Below the pieces are notes generated by a model. That model searched no databases and was not told the origin of the DNA. It saw only the letters and a list, made by a program, of their open reading frames with translations. From Meiothermus sp. (lineage in GTDB: Bacteria; Deinococcota; Deinococci; Deinococcales; Thermaceae), in NCBI RefSeq assembly GCF_026004055.1, contig NZ_BPIJ01000003.1:1-64000 (forward strand): a stretch of 64,000 nt of DNA. The letters run 5' to 3'. Shown piece by piece: positions 33,380-42,136 of this stretch; within the stretch, counting starts at the first letter, position 1; the number at the start of each line of letters is the position of its first letter. Both the position numbers and the translations under genes were made by a program.

Positions 33380-33865
33380 ATGCTAAGCTGGCTCGATTTA
33401 ATGGCCCTCTTTGTGCTTTCGGCGGCCCTGGCGGTGGGTATCCGCCAAGGCGCCCCCTTCGCCCTGGCCGTCATACCTGCGCTGGTAATCTATGTATTGC
33501 TGGCGCCTGTGGTAACGCCGATAGTGCCACACCTGGTTCTGCCCTTGTTGGCCTTGGGGCTGGGCCTGGGTCTGGCCTACGCCACCCACTTCATCCCACT
33601 TCCCCAACTGACCCCCACCCTCGAGGGGATCATCGGCGGCATCGGGGGATTGTTATGGGGTCTGTTCCTGGCCTTCACCATCTGGCTCAGCTTTCCTAGC
33701 GAGTTTGTGGCCTCCACCGGCGCGCTGCGCTACCCTTCCGAACAGATGCCCGCCGGCATCAAAGACGGCATCGTGAGCAGCCCCTTCGCCCGGCCCTTGT
33801 TCGACTGGGCCTCGGGGAACCCCATCCTCAAAGCAGCACTACTGCCGCACGTGAACCAACCGTAA
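33380..33865 (+). CDS. Small membrane protein, CvpA-like
   Basis: The 161-residue protein starts SWLDLMALFVLSAALAVGIR and has three or four hydrophobic segments, with a polar tail. The opening W-x-D and Gly-rich membrane pattern recall CvpA-family proteins, but the match is loose. TATACT lies 8 nt before the ATG (5 nt before a TTG one codon earlier), so the mRNA may be leaderless. The gene is convergent with rnhA, 6 bp apart. The function is unknown. Confidence 0.6.
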   Translation: MLSWLDLMALFVLSAALAVGIRQGAPFALAVIPALVIYVLLAPVVTPIVPHLVLPLLALGLGLGLAYATHFIPLPQLTPTLEGIIGGIGGLLWGLFLAFTIWLSFPSEFVASTGALRYPSEQMPAGIKDGIVSSPFARPLFDWASGNPILKAALLPHVNQP

Positions 33866-33871
33866 CCCCTT

Positions 33872-34501
33872 CTACTTTCGCCCAAAGTCGGCGGGGTTTT
33901 CGCCCCAGCTCTCGGTCTGCCACTTGAGAATGGGGTTGGGGTAGGTGTGAGAGCGCAACCAGGCCTCGGCTCTGGCTACGCGCTCGAACAACTCGGCATT
34001 TTGCTCAGTGCGCACCAGGTTGGTGCGGGCTTTCTTGGCCTTGACCCAGGCAATGGCATTCACCGAGTCGGAGTAGATGGGCCAGGTCAGGCCTTTCTCC
34101 TGGCAAAGCATCAAGGCCTCCACAATAGCCAAAAACTCCCCTACATTGTTGGTGCCCTGGGCGAAGGGGCCCCGGCGAAAAATTTCCTTTCGGGTCTCAG
34201 TATCTACACAACGGTACTCGAGCCGTCCTGGATTCCCGCTGCAAGCCGCATCCACACAGTAGCTAGGGATGATGGGCGGAGGTGCGTGCAAAAGCCTTGT
34301 CTGGCGGGCTTGCTGGCCCTGGTAGTCCTGGTACTTTCCGGCAAAAGCCCGCCGGGCTTCATCCAGGCTTGCAAAGGCCTTGTACTGGGCCCCCACAAAG
34401 CCCTTGACCTGAGCCTCGGCCTCGGGCCAGGAAGAGAAAATACCGGTTTGGCGGCCCTTCCAGACCACGTAATGCTTACTTTTGCTCTTCTCTTGAACCA
34501 T
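33872..34501 (-). CDS. Ribonuclease HI with N-terminal viroplasmin-type domain
   Basis: The 209-residue protein joins an N-terminal hybrid-binding domain of the caulimovirus viroplasmin type (HYVVWKGRQTGIFSSWPEAE, YKAFASLDEARRAFAG) to an RNase HI catalytic domain. The catalytic acids are visible: CVDAACSGNPG (Asp), NNVGEFLAIVEAL (Glu), YSDSVNAIAWV (Asp) and ENPADFGRK (Asp). It cuts RNA in RNA:DNA hybrids. The catalytic half has the form seen in Bacteroidetes and Clostridia-like enzymes rather than E. coli RnhA. Confidence 0.9.
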   Translation of the reverse strand: MVQEKSKSKHYVVWKGRQTGIFSSWPEAEAQVKGFVGAQYKAFASLDEARRAFAGKYQDYQGQQARQTRLLHAPPPIIPSYCVDAACSGNPGRLEYRCVDTETRKEIFRRGPFAQGTNNVGEFLAIVEALMLCQEKGLTWPIYSDSVNAIAWVKAKKARTNLVRTEQNAELFERVARAEAWLRSHTYPNPILKWQTESWGENPADFGRK

Positions 34502-34537
34502 GTCTCAGGGAGTGTACCGCAAAAAATGCACCAAACC

Positions 34538-35089
34538 CTATCCGGCCACCGAGTTCTTTTTGAGCCGATCGAAGTACTGCTTGCGAAACTTGGCCACCTT
34601 AGGGCCGACCACATAAGCGCAGTAGGGCTGGTAGGGGTTCTTCTTGAAGTATTGCTGGTGGTAGTCCTCGGCGGGATAGAAGCGGTCGAAAGGCACCAGC
34701 TCGGTCACGATGGGGTTTTCCCAAACCTCGGCCTGGGCCTTCATGACCTCCTCGGCTACCGCTTTCTGCTCCGGCGAGTGATAAAAAATCACCGAACGAT
34801 ACTGCGGCCCCACATCGTTGCCCTGGCGGTTGGGGGTGGTGGGGTCGTGGATGGTGAAGAAGACTTCCAGGATTTCTTGGTACGAAATCACACTGGGGTC
34901 AAAGGTCACCTGAACCACCTCGGCGTGGCCGGTCTGCTTGCCGCAGACCTGCTCGTAGGTGGGGTTGGGTACGTGCCCCCCCGAGTACCCCGAAACTACC
35001 TTGGTTACGCCCTTCAGTTCGTCGTAGACGGCCTCCAAACACCAAAAACACCCACCCCCTAGGGTGGCAACTTCCAGGGTATGACCCAT
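34538..35089 (-). CDS. msrA: Peptide methionine sulfoxide reductase A
   Basis: MsrA reduces the S form of methionine sulfoxide in proteins. The active-site motif [12 protein letters not shown] is at residue 11; [50 protein letters not shown] and [13 protein letters not shown] are the classic blocks. The 183-residue length is normal for a single-domain MsrA. It stands alone on the minus strand between rnhA and an AT-rich nuclease gene. Confidence 0.96.
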   Translation of the reverse strand: MGHTLEVATLGGGCFWCLEAVYDELKGVTKVVSGYSGGHVPNPTYEQVCGKQTGHAEVVQVTFDPSVISYQEILEVFFTIHDPTTPNRQGNDVGPQYRSVIFYHSPEQKAVAEEVMKAQAEVWENPIVTELVPFDRFYPAEDYHQQYFKKNPYQPYCAYVVGPKVAKFRKQYFDRLKKNSVAG

Positions 35090-35149
35090 ACTTTCCTATT
35101 CTCGCTAAATTTAAACAGTGGGATGTAAGTCGAATGACCTTGTGCAAAA

Positions 35150-35944
35150 TCATCTTTTTGCTCTGAACCGATAGGCTATTGGCTCGATTCGAAACTCCGT
35201 GACCAGTTCAGCAAAACTATAGCTATGGAGTTGCGGAGAATGTGTTAGTGCAGCAGTAACAATACATATTCGAAAACGACTCTCTTTAGAAGCATACTGA
35301 TATTCATTGGCTGTCAAGGTAAAATCCTTTTCGAAACCGCTCAAACCCTTCACTTCAACATGTTCCTCTAGACGACCTTTCCGACATAGCAGGTCAAAGC
35401 CTTTCTTTTCATTCTCAACAGACTTCACTATCCACCCATTTGACTCGTATCTTTTTGATACCAACTCAATAGCTCGTTTCTCGACTAATCTTTTGTCGAG
35501 AGACCCTCCTGAGCCATCTCCAATGACTGGAACTCCAGAAGCGTTGTTCTTCCTGCGCTTTCCTTTTATCAAGCCTTCAAACTTAGGAACAAATTTTGGA
35601 TCGATAACTCTAAGCCCAAAACTGAAATTCGCTTGGGTTCTCAAGAATTCCTTGAACCAAGGTAGACCGTTGAGCTTGATCGGAGGATCAATAATTGCCC
35701 TTAAGGTACGCTCCGATCCATACACGATATACTTGAAATAGTCGTCTTCATTCTCATCAATGCCATCAGCAACAAACCACGAGCACAAGTAGTATTCCCG
35801 AGGTCGACCTATACCAGCAATAGTCCAAACTTTATTTCCTAGAATCTTTTCAACCCTCTTGGAAGTGCCAACAGTGAACTCATCGGCTTCCTTATAGGAG
35901 TAACCCATTCTTTCTTCGTTGTGATAGCACACATAATGTCTCAT
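35150..35944 (-). CDS. DUF3883-like restriction endonuclease-fold protein
   Basis: The C-terminal ~110 residues of this 264-residue protein have the PD-(D/E)XK pattern of DUF3883/Mrr-like nucleases: RYESNGWIVKSVENEKKGFD then LLCRKGRLEEHVEVKGLSG, giving Asp, Glu-x-Lys, and a following TANEYQYA helix. The N-terminal half is unassigned. The coding sequence is clearly richer in A and T than its neighbours and codes many Lys, Asn and Ile. It sits 4 bp after pfkA between housekeeping genes, which suggests recent transfer. A solitary restriction or anti-phage nuclease is plausible; no methyltransferase lies beside it. Confidence 0.7.
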   Translation of the reverse strand: MRHYVCYHNEERMGYSYKEADEFTVGTSKRVEKILGNKVWTIAGIGRPREYYLCSWFVADGIDENEDDYFKYIVYGSERTLRAIIDPPIKLNGLPWFKEFLRTQANFSFGLRVIDPKFVPKFEGLIKGKRRKNNASGVPVIGDGSGGSLDKRLVEKRAIELVSKRYESNGWIVKSVENEKKGFDLLCRKGRLEEHVEVKGLSGFEKDFTLTANEYQYASKESRFRICIVTAALTHSPQLHSYSFAELVTEFRIEPIAYRFRAKR

Positions 35945-35948
35945 ATCG

Positions 35949-36917
35949 CTATAGCGCCAGAACCTTGGCCAGCTCGTACTTCTTGTGGTTGATGTCCTTG
36001 CGCTTCTCGATGGCTTCTTTGAAAGGGGTAAGGCGAATCTCGTCGTTCACTTCGCCAATTGCTACCCCACTGGCTCCACTCAACAGGGCATCCACACAAG
36101 CAGCACCCAAGCGGCTCGCGAGCACCCGGTCTTTGGCGGTAGGGCTGCCCCCGCGCTGGATGTGGCCCAGCACCGTAACCCGGCCCTCGAAGCCCGAGTA
36201 CTGGCGCACATCCTTGGCCAGTTGCTCGGCCCCCCCCTCGTAGCCCCCTTCGGCCACCACCACAATGGAGGAGCGCTTGCCCTTCTCCGCCGATTTGTTA
36301 ATCACCTCGGCACATTCTTGGGCGTTGGTGGGAATCTCGGGAATCACAATCACCTCGGCGCCCCCAGCAATGCCCACCTCGAGGGCAATAAAGCCTGCAT
36401 GGCGGCCCATCACCTCGATAAAGAAGACCCTCGAGTGGCTGGCCGCCGTATCGCGGATGCGGTCAATGGCGTCTAGAGCCGTGTTTACCGCGGTATCGAA
36501 ACCGATGGTGTAGTCGGTTCCGTAGAGGTCGTTATCGATGGTGCCGGGCGCCCCCACCACCGGAATATGGTGCTCGGCAATGAGCTTGGCCGCTCCGGCG
36601 TAGGTTCCGTTGCCCCCGATGGCAATCACCCCATCAATACCGGCTTTTTTCAGGTTTTCGGCGGCTGTAGCCCGGCCCTCGGGGGTCATGAACTCCTTGC
36701 TGCGGGCGGTCAGCAGGATGGTGCCTCCCCGCTGTAGGGTGTTGGCCACATCGCGGGGGCCCAACGGCACAAAGTCGCCTTCGATCATGCCCTGATAACC
36801 GCTTCGAATGCCGATAACCTCCAGGTTTTGGGCCGTACTGGCGCGCACCACCGCTCGAATAGCTGCATTCATGCCGGGTGCGTCACCGCCGCTGGTAAAA
36901 ACCGCGATTCGCTTCAT
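35949..36917 (-). CDS. pfkA: ATP-dependent 6-phosphofructokinase
   Basis: The enzyme phosphorylates fructose 6-phosphate, the committed step of glycolysis. The 322-residue sequence has the ATP site (FTSGGDAPGMNAAIRAVVRA), the catalytic loop APGTIDNDLYGTDYTIGFDT with the general-base Asp, MGRHAGFIALEVGIAGGAEV and the effector-site region near GHIQRGGSPTAKDRVLASRL. A GGAG box lies 10 nt upstream of the ATG. Confidence 0.97.
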   Translation of the reverse strand: MKRIAVFTSGGDAPGMNAAIRAVVRASTAQNLEVIGIRSGYQGMIEGDFVPLGPRDVANTLQRGGTILLTARSKEFMTPEGRATAAENLKKAGIDGVIAIGGNGTYAGAAKLIAEHHIPVVGAPGTIDNDLYGTDYTIGFDTAVNTALDAIDRIRDTAASHSRVFFIEVMGRHAGFIALEVGIAGGAEVIVIPEIPTNAQECAEVINKSAEKGKRSSIVVVAEGGYEGGAEQLAKDVRQYSGFEGRVTVLGHIQRGGSPTAKDRVLASRLGAACVDALLSGASGVAIGEVNDEIRLTPFKEAIEKRKDINHKKYELAKVLAL

Positions 36918-37156
36918 CTAAACTTGCTCCACAAGAAAAAATTGGCCCCACATTGCCAAAAGCCGACTGTTAGTTTACCCAGAAAGGTGTGGTTTGTGTC
37001 ACTTCGACAACGGCCCGGTACCCCCTAAAGCTACCGACGCCAGAGCAAATCAAGAACAAAAACCAAAGAGTAGGTGCTTTTTGGTCAAAATGCAGCGAAT
37101 CCTACGTACCTGGTACCGTCCGAGCAGAAAAAAACCGGCTTCCAAAAAGATATTTT

Positions 37157-37858
37157 CTACCCCCTAAAAGGCCCCCCACGCCACACCACCGGCCCAATGA
37201 TTTTGACCGGGTCGTCGCGGTGGCGCACCACCGGAGGCACACTGCGGCGGGCCGGATAAAACACGATGTGTTCGCCTTCTTCCCGGTAGCGCTTAATCAG
37301 CAGCACCTCGTTGAGGCCGTCCCAGGCCACCACCACCTCCCCGGCCTGGGGCATTCGACCCGTGTCCACCGCCACCCGATCTCCTGGTGCGATGCTCTGG
37401 CTCATGGCCCGCACGCTCTCCGAGACCATGCAATCGCCGTTGACGGCAAAGACCCGCACATTTTCAGGCCGTACCCCCAGGGCTTTCAGATCTTCTATGG
37501 GGATCGAGACCAAGCCCTCGCCGGTGGGGGTGTTCTGGTGGCCTGCCAAAACGGTGGCCTGGACAGGGAAGGTAGCAAAGTGCACCTCGGCTTCCAGCCC
37601 TAAGGCCTGCGGTGATTCTTCGAAGGCCAGCTCGAGGCCCGTCTTTTGTGTAAACTCCCGCAAGCTCCAGCCTAGCACCCTCAGCAAGGCCCGCAGTTTG
37701 GCCGCCCCCAGATCCAGGGTCGGATGAATCAGGCCGCGCTCGAGGCGGCTGACCTCGGTTTGGTTGAGGAGCCTCGAGGCCTGCGCTACCTGGGTCTGCG
37801 ACAGTCCCAGGTGCTGGCGCTGTGCACGGATGGCGGTGGCCCAGTGGGGGGGGTGCAT
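37157..37858 (-). CDS. LexA/CI-like repressor: XRE helix-turn-helix plus S24 peptidase domain with Cys nucleophile
   Basis: An N-terminal XRE domain (LGLSQTQVAQASRLLNQTEV, RLERGLIHPTL) is joined to a C-terminal S24 domain. An Ala-Gly cleavage-type site (TVLAGHQNTP) lies 37 residues before the catalytic motif, as in LexA, but the nucleophile position reads GDCM rather than GDSM, with a ~7-residue insert before PGDRVAVD; the general-base Lys is in VLLIKRY. Start ATG 37858 follows GGAAGAG; GTG at 37876 is an alternative. It may be a prophage-type or stress repressor cleaved on DNA damage. The AT-rich DNA upstream (37877-38010) likely holds its operator. Confidence 0.8.
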   Translation of the reverse strand: MHPPHWATAIRAQRQHLGLSQTQVAQASRLLNQTEVSRLERGLIHPTLDLGAAKLRALLRVLGWSLREFTQKTGLELAFEESPQALGLEAEVHFATFPVQATVLAGHQNTPTGEGLVSIPIEDLKALGVRPENVRVFAVNGDCMVSESVRAMSQSIAPGDRVAVDTGRMPQAGEVVVAWDGLNEVLLIKRYREEGEHIVFYPARRSVPPVVRHRDDPVKIIGPVVWRGGPFRG

Positions 37859-37876
37859 AAGGGGGGTCTCTTCCAC

Positions 37877-38010
37877 GATTGTAAATCATTTTGATTAAGA
37901 AACAAGCTTCCTAAGCATATTGACTAGATATTTTTTATTTGCTAGCATAATACGCACATATTTTATGATATAAACGTAAATCAGTCCAACGCCATACCCC
38001 CTTGCCAAGG
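37877..38010. promoter_or_regulatory. AT-rich divergent promoter region
   Basis: This gap between the repressor and the holin-like gene is strongly AT-rich (for example ATTTTTTATTTGCTAGCATAA), unlike its surroundings, and TACAAT lies just before the repressor GTG. It probably contains both promoters and the repressor's operator. Confidence 0.45.
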
Positions 38011-38017
38011 TAAGCCC

Positions 38018-38389
38018 ATGGAACCCACCCCACCCATCCCCGACCTGCTCTCAGGCCTCGAGCCCTGGCAGTTTATCGGGCTGGTTGCAGCGTTTGCTGC
38101 TACGGGGGCCCTGCTCAAGGTGTTGGTCGAGAGTGTGCGGGGTAAGCGCTGGAAGCTGGCCCTGCGCATCGTGAGCAGCGCCTTCTGGGGCACCCTGGCG
38201 GTCATCCTGGTCTCGGACTGGCTCACCCTCTCCCCTAAAAGCCTCCTGGTGTTGGCTACGCTTTTGGGCTGGGTGGGCTTCGAGACCACCTTAGGTAACT
38301 TGATCCGGGTGATGGGCAAGAAAACCGACTTAAAGCTCGAGGCCCCCAGGTCTTCCCGCAAGAAACCCGGCAAAAGCTCGGGCAAGTAA
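38018..38389 (+). CDS. Holin-like small membrane protein
   Basis: The 123-residue protein has three hydrophobic stretches (PWQFIGLVAAFAATGALLKV, IVSSAFWGTLAVILVSDWLT, LVLATLLGWVGFETTLGNLI) and a highly basic tail (KKPGKSSGK). Size and the G-x-R-x2-W loop resemble phage holins of the LydA/Phage_holin_3 type, which make membrane pores for endolysin. It is divergent from the CI-like repressor, so the two may be the relics of a prophage or a domesticated lysis module. No endolysin is nearby. A MITE-like element begins at its stop codon. Confidence 0.5.
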   Translation: MEPTPPIPDLLSGLEPWQFIGLVAAFAATGALLKVLVESVRGKRWKLALRIVSSAFWGTLAVILVSDWLTLSPKSLLVLATLLGWVGFETTLGNLIRVMGKKTDLKLEAPRSSRKKPGKSSGK

Positions 38390-38584
38390 TACCGGATTCA
38401 AAAAGATACTCTTCAAAACCAAAAACCCAGAGGCTATCTTTTTGAATCCTAGAGCACACCCCTCCCTGACGGTCGGCGAAAAAAACGTCTCCCTTCCAAG
38501 GGGCGGTATCGCCCTCCGCTACGCGGATAACTTCAGTCGGGTTAGTCCGTCACCATTCGGTGACGAACTAACCGAATCTGGTAT
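38389..38584 (-). mobile_element. MITE-like element A, full copy, inverted (196 bp)
   Basis: It reads ATACCGGATTC ... GAATCTGGTAT and matches the reverse complement of 33082-33278 throughout, including the CGTCTCCCTTCCAAGGGGCG block. It begins in the stop codon of the holin-like gene and ends 48 bp before mqnD. Confidence 0.78.
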
Positions 38585-38632
38585 AACGGCCAGAAACCCT
38601 CCTCACCTTGACCTCGAGCCATAGCAGGTAGC

Positions 38633-39451
38633 ATGAGTGCCATGCAGCTTGGCTATTCCTTTTGCCCCAACGACACCTTTATTTTTTACGCTCTGGCCCA
38701 CGGTAAGGTAGCCACCCCCTTCCCCATCAGCGAGCGCCTGGAAGACGTGGAGACCCTCAACCGCTGGGCCCTGGAGGGCCGGCTTCCCCTCACCAAGATT
38801 AGCTATGCCGCCTACGGACGCCTGCGCGAGCAGTATGTGGCGCTCCGCGCCGGAGGGGCCTTGGGACGGGGGGTGGGGCCACTCTTGGTAGCCAAACAAC
38901 CCTTGAGCGAGCTACACGGCAAGACCATTGCCATTCCCGGCCAAAACACCACCGCTTTTCTGCTGCTCTCCTTGCACAGCCAGGGCTTTGAGCCGGTGGA
39001 GCTGCGCTACGACCAGATCATGCCGGCGGTGGCGCGGGGCGAGGTAGACGCTGGGCTCATTATCCACGAGTCGCGCTTTACCTATCACCTATACGGCCTG
39101 CAAAAGGTGCTGGATCTGGGTGAGTGGTGGGAAGGTTTAACGGGCCTGCCCCTGCCTCTGGGGGCCATTCTGGCCCGGCGCGATCTGGGCACACAAACGA
39201 TTCGGGCCATAGACCAAGCGGTGCGGGCCAGCCTCGAGTACGCCCACGCCCACCCTGAGGAGACCGTAGCCTACATCAAGCAACACGCCCAGGAACTGCA
39301 AGACGAGGTGATCTGGGCCCACATTCACACCTATGTCAACGAGTTCTCGCTGGATGTGGGGCCCGAAGGCGAAGCCGCGGTGGCCGAGCTATTTCGGCGT
39401 GGAGAAGCGGCCGGGCTGCTCCCGGCATCGCATCTACCCCACTTTGTCTGA
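38633..39451 (+). CDS. mqnD: 1,4-dihydroxy-6-naphthoate synthase (MqnD)
   Basis: MqnD converts cyclic dehypoxanthinylfutalosine to 1,4-dihydroxy-6-naphthoate in menaquinone synthesis. The 272 residues have a periplasmic-binding-like fold with family blocks LGYSFCPNDTFIFYALAHGK, LPLTKISYAAYGRLREQYVA, GALGRGVGPLLVAK and LIIHESRFTYHLYGLQ. The length and sequence follow the T. thermophilus enzyme closely. AGGTAGC precedes the ATG. It is not adjacent to mqnC. Confidence 0.95.
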   Translation: MSAMQLGYSFCPNDTFIFYALAHGKVATPFPISERLEDVETLNRWALEGRLPLTKISYAAYGRLREQYVALRAGGALGRGVGPLLVAKQPLSELHGKTIAIPGQNTTAFLLLSLHSQGFEPVELRYDQIMPAVARGEVDAGLIIHESRFTYHLYGLQKVLDLGEWWEGLTGLPLPLGAILARRDLGTQTIRAIDQAVRASLEYAHAHPEETVAYIKQHAQELQDEVIWAHIHTYVNEFSLDVGPEGEAAVAELFRRGEAAGLLPASHLPHFV

Positions 39452-39599
39452 ACCCGGTGCAGTGCAGCCCCCATCCAGGGTGCTCGAGTATCGTCAGGGA
39501 CGACATTTAGCCCAGAAGCACCAATCCGAGGGCATTTCCCAATAGGTATGATTATTACAATCTGTATCCTCGGCCAGGAAATTCCCATCGTCAGAACCG

Positions 39600-39605
39600 T
39601 AAATT
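39600..39605 (+). promoter_or_regulatory. -10 box of the Crp/Fnr-type regulator gene
   Basis: TAAATT ends 6 nt before the ATG at 39612, predicting a leaderless mRNA. Confidence 0.5.
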
Positions 39606-39611
39606 AATCTT

Positions 39612-40253
39612 ATGACCCCGGAGTTTTTTGCCACCCTGCCCCCCGAAGCCAGGGCCGAAGCCGAACAGGTGTTCCGCAGCTTTACGGCCCGGCGGGGCAG
39701 CTATGTGTGCTACCCCGAGGACGAGGCCAAGACCCTGTATTTCGTGGTGGACGGCTGGGTACGCTTGTTTCAGCTTGGGCCCCAAGAAGAAGAAATCACC
39801 CTGACGGTAGTAGGGGCCGGGGACATCTTTGGCGAAGGCGCGTTACTGCCCGGGGAGCGCTACGGGTCGTTTGCCGAACCATTGGTGAACTGTGAGCTGC
39901 TTTCGGCCTCGAGGGAAGACCTACTACGCCTCACGAGCCGCTTCCCCGAAGCCCAGGCGGCTTTTGTGCTGCTGCTTTCGCGCAGGCTGCGCAAGGCCGA
40001 GGAACGTCTGCGCGACCTGCGCTTCAAGGAGGTGCTGCCCCGGCTGGCCAAAGCCCTGCTCTCGGCCATGCGCAAGGGCGAGGAGGGGCTGGAAGTGACC
40101 CTCTCGCACCAGGATCTGGCCCACCTGGCCGGTTCCACCCGCGAAACCATTACCAAGGTGCTGGGCGAACTGGCCCTGAAAGATGCTATCGAGCTGGGCT
40201 ATCGGCGCATCCTGATCCTCAAGCCCGAGACGCTGAGGCAGGTATCTTTGTAG
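39612..40253 (+). CDS. Crp/Fnr-family transcriptional regulator
   Basis: The 213-residue protein has an N-terminal cyclic-nucleotide-binding-like barrel (YFVVDGWVRLFQLGPQEEEI, GAGDIFGEGALLPGERYGSF) and a C-terminal winged helix (VTLSHQDLAHLAGSTRETIT, KVLGELALKDAI). The phosphate-binding Arg-Ser/Thr pair of cAMP sensors is not conserved, so it may act without cAMP, like the Thermus regulator SdrP. There is no Fnr-type Cys cluster. It is a single gene next to, but not coupled with, mqnD and bshC. Confidence 0.85.
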   Translation: MTPEFFATLPPEARAEAEQVFRSFTARRGSYVCYPEDEAKTLYFVVDGWVRLFQLGPQEEEITLTVVGAGDIFGEGALLPGERYGSFAEPLVNCELLSASREDLLRLTSRFPEAQAAFVLLLSRRLRKAEERLRDLRFKEVLPRLAKALLSAMRKGEEGLEVTLSHQDLAHLAGSTRETITKVLGELALKDAIELGYRRILILKPETLRQVSL

Positions 40254-40469
40254 AAGTACATACCATCCAGGCGGCAAAATTCCCAGTTCGCAGGTTAGAA
40301 GCATCCACAAGGTCACGGGGTCTGTGGCAGCCTGTTCAGTTTGAATTTCTGCGCTACCGGTCATTGGGCCTTGGGGAATAAACCGCCTTGGCCGATTCGC
40401 GCCCCATCCGCCCCAAAACCGCCACAAGTTACGCTGTAACGGACGTCCAAGCGATAGAATCCCTTAGCC

Positions 40470-41969
40470 ATGCCCGACCCCCTGCACCCGTTCTTGCCGT
40501 ATGGCCTGGATAATCTGCCTGCGCTGCTGCGCACGCCGAGGGACGCTCCGCGAGAGGCGCTGAGCGCCGGACTGGTGGCCTATCTGAAGCGGCTGGGTGC
40601 GCCCCAAGCCAGTCTCGAGGCCGCCGAGCGACTGGCCCACCCCAACAGCCGGGCCATGGTGAGCGGGCAGCAAGCCGGGCTGCTCACCGGGCCGGCCTAC
40701 ACTTTCTACAAGGCCCACAGCGCCCTCCGGCTGGCCCGGGCATATAGCTCCGAGGAACAGCCGGTGGTTCCGGTTTTCTGGGTGGCTTCGCAAGACCACG
40801 ACACCGACGAGATTCGCAGTGTGGAGCTGCTGGACTTCGAGGAGCGCATCCACACCCTGAGGCTGGATCTGCCCCCCGCGCACCCCGCCGGGCGCATTCC
40901 CTTCACACCCTATTTTGCCCAGGTCTGCAACCTGCTCCGGCCCTTTGCCGGGTATCCCGAGGTGCGCGAGCGCATCTGCCGGGCCATGCTGGGCAACTGG
41001 AGCTACAGCGAGGTTTTTGCCCGATTGATGCTGGAATTTTTGGGCCCCCATGGGCTGGTGGTCTTCGACCCCATGGCCAAGGAGCTGGCGCCTTTGTTTG
41101 TGCCGGCCCTGGAGCGGGAAATAGCCGACCCCCTGGCTTCCTCCGAGGCCATCAACCGCACCGCTCTGGAGATGAAAAAAGCGGGCCTCGAGCCCGTCTT
41201 AGGCCGGGGCGAGGCCGCCACCAATCTGTTTTTGGAAGGCCCGGACGGCATTCGCCGCCTTCTGCGCTTCCGCAACGGCCACTTTGAGGATGGTGTTGGC
41301 CACTACACCTCCGCCGACCTGCGGGCCCTGCTGGCCCACGACCCCACCCGCCTCACCCCGGCGGCCGGCCTGAGGCCGGTACTGCAAGACACGGTACTGC
41401 CCACTGTCGGTTTCGTGGTGGGGCCTGGGGAGCTCAAATACGTAGCCGAGCTGGGTGGGGTTTATGCGCTACACGGGCTTCAGCCGCCTGCGGTTATTCG
41501 GCGGATGGGGCTAACCATCCTCGAGCCCCCCGTCGAGCGCATCCTGCAAAAATACGGCCTCGAGGCCTGGGCTTTCCAGGCCGACCCCGAAGGTTCGTTC
41601 AAGGCCGCCCTGGCCCAGCAAGAGGCCCGGGTACAGGCCATCCGGAGCCACCTGAAGCGCATTGCGGCTGAGTTCGAGCAGGTGCAAGCCCTCCTCACCG
41701 ACCCCACCCTCACCCGCCCCCGCCACCGCGCCCAGGTACGCATCCAGCACGAATTAGAGCGCCTCGAGCGCAAAATACTGGACAACGCCCTGCGCCAGGA
41801 AAACACCGTCGGCGCCCAGTTTGCCCGCCTGCAGCGCCACCTGGCCCCCGCCGGCCCCCAGGAGCGGGTCTATCCGTTCCTGATGTACCTGCTCAAACAC
41901 GGTGAACGGGTGCTGGACAAGCTTTTGGAGCTACCCGCAACCGGCAACCACACGCTCAGCCTGGGTTAG
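40470..41969 (+). CDS. bshC: Bacillithiol synthase (BshC), cysteine-adding enzyme
   Basis: BshC joins cysteine to GlcN-malate in the last step of bacillithiol synthesis, the main low-molecular-weight thiol of Deinococcus-Thermus and Firmicutes. The 499-residue protein shows the family motifs VSGQQAGLLTGPAYTFYKAH, PVFWVASQDHDTDEI, VVFDPMAKEL and VGPGELKYVAELGGVY, and a C-terminal coiled coil (AQQEARVQAIRSHLKRI). TAGAAT lies 9 nt before the ATG. No bshA or bshB is in the window. Confidence 0.93.
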   Translation: MPDPLHPFLPYGLDNLPALLRTPRDAPREALSAGLVAYLKRLGAPQASLEAAERLAHPNSRAMVSGQQAGLLTGPAYTFYKAHSALRLARAYSSEEQPVVPVFWVASQDHDTDEIRSVELLDFEERIHTLRLDLPPAHPAGRIPFTPYFAQVCNLLRPFAGYPEVRERICRAMLGNWSYSEVFARLMLEFLGPHGLVVFDPMAKELAPLFVPALEREIADPLASSEAINRTALEMKKAGLEPVLGRGEAATNLFLEGPDGIRRLLRFRNGHFEDGVGHYTSADLRALLAHDPTRLTPAAGLRPVLQDTVLPTVGFVVGPGELKYVAELGGVYALHGLQPPAVIRRMGLTILEPPVERILQKYGLEAWAFQADPEGSFKAALAQQEARVQAIRSHLKRIAAEFEQVQALLTDPTLTRPRHRAQVRIQHELERLERKILDNALRQENTVGAQFARLQRHLAPAGPQERVYPFLMYLLKHGERVLDKLLELPATGNHTLSLG

Positions 41970-42136
41970 CGCTGAACGCTCAAAGCAGAAAGTCAGAGGA
42001 CAATCACCCCAGTAGGTAACCGTGTGCCTCGGTGTGAAGTAGCAACCATTCAACAACCTCGCTCGAGCCTGCGTTACCTCAAGACCAGATGAACAGAGCC
42101 GCCCTGCCCTCAAACGTATACTGGGAAGGGTTGGGC

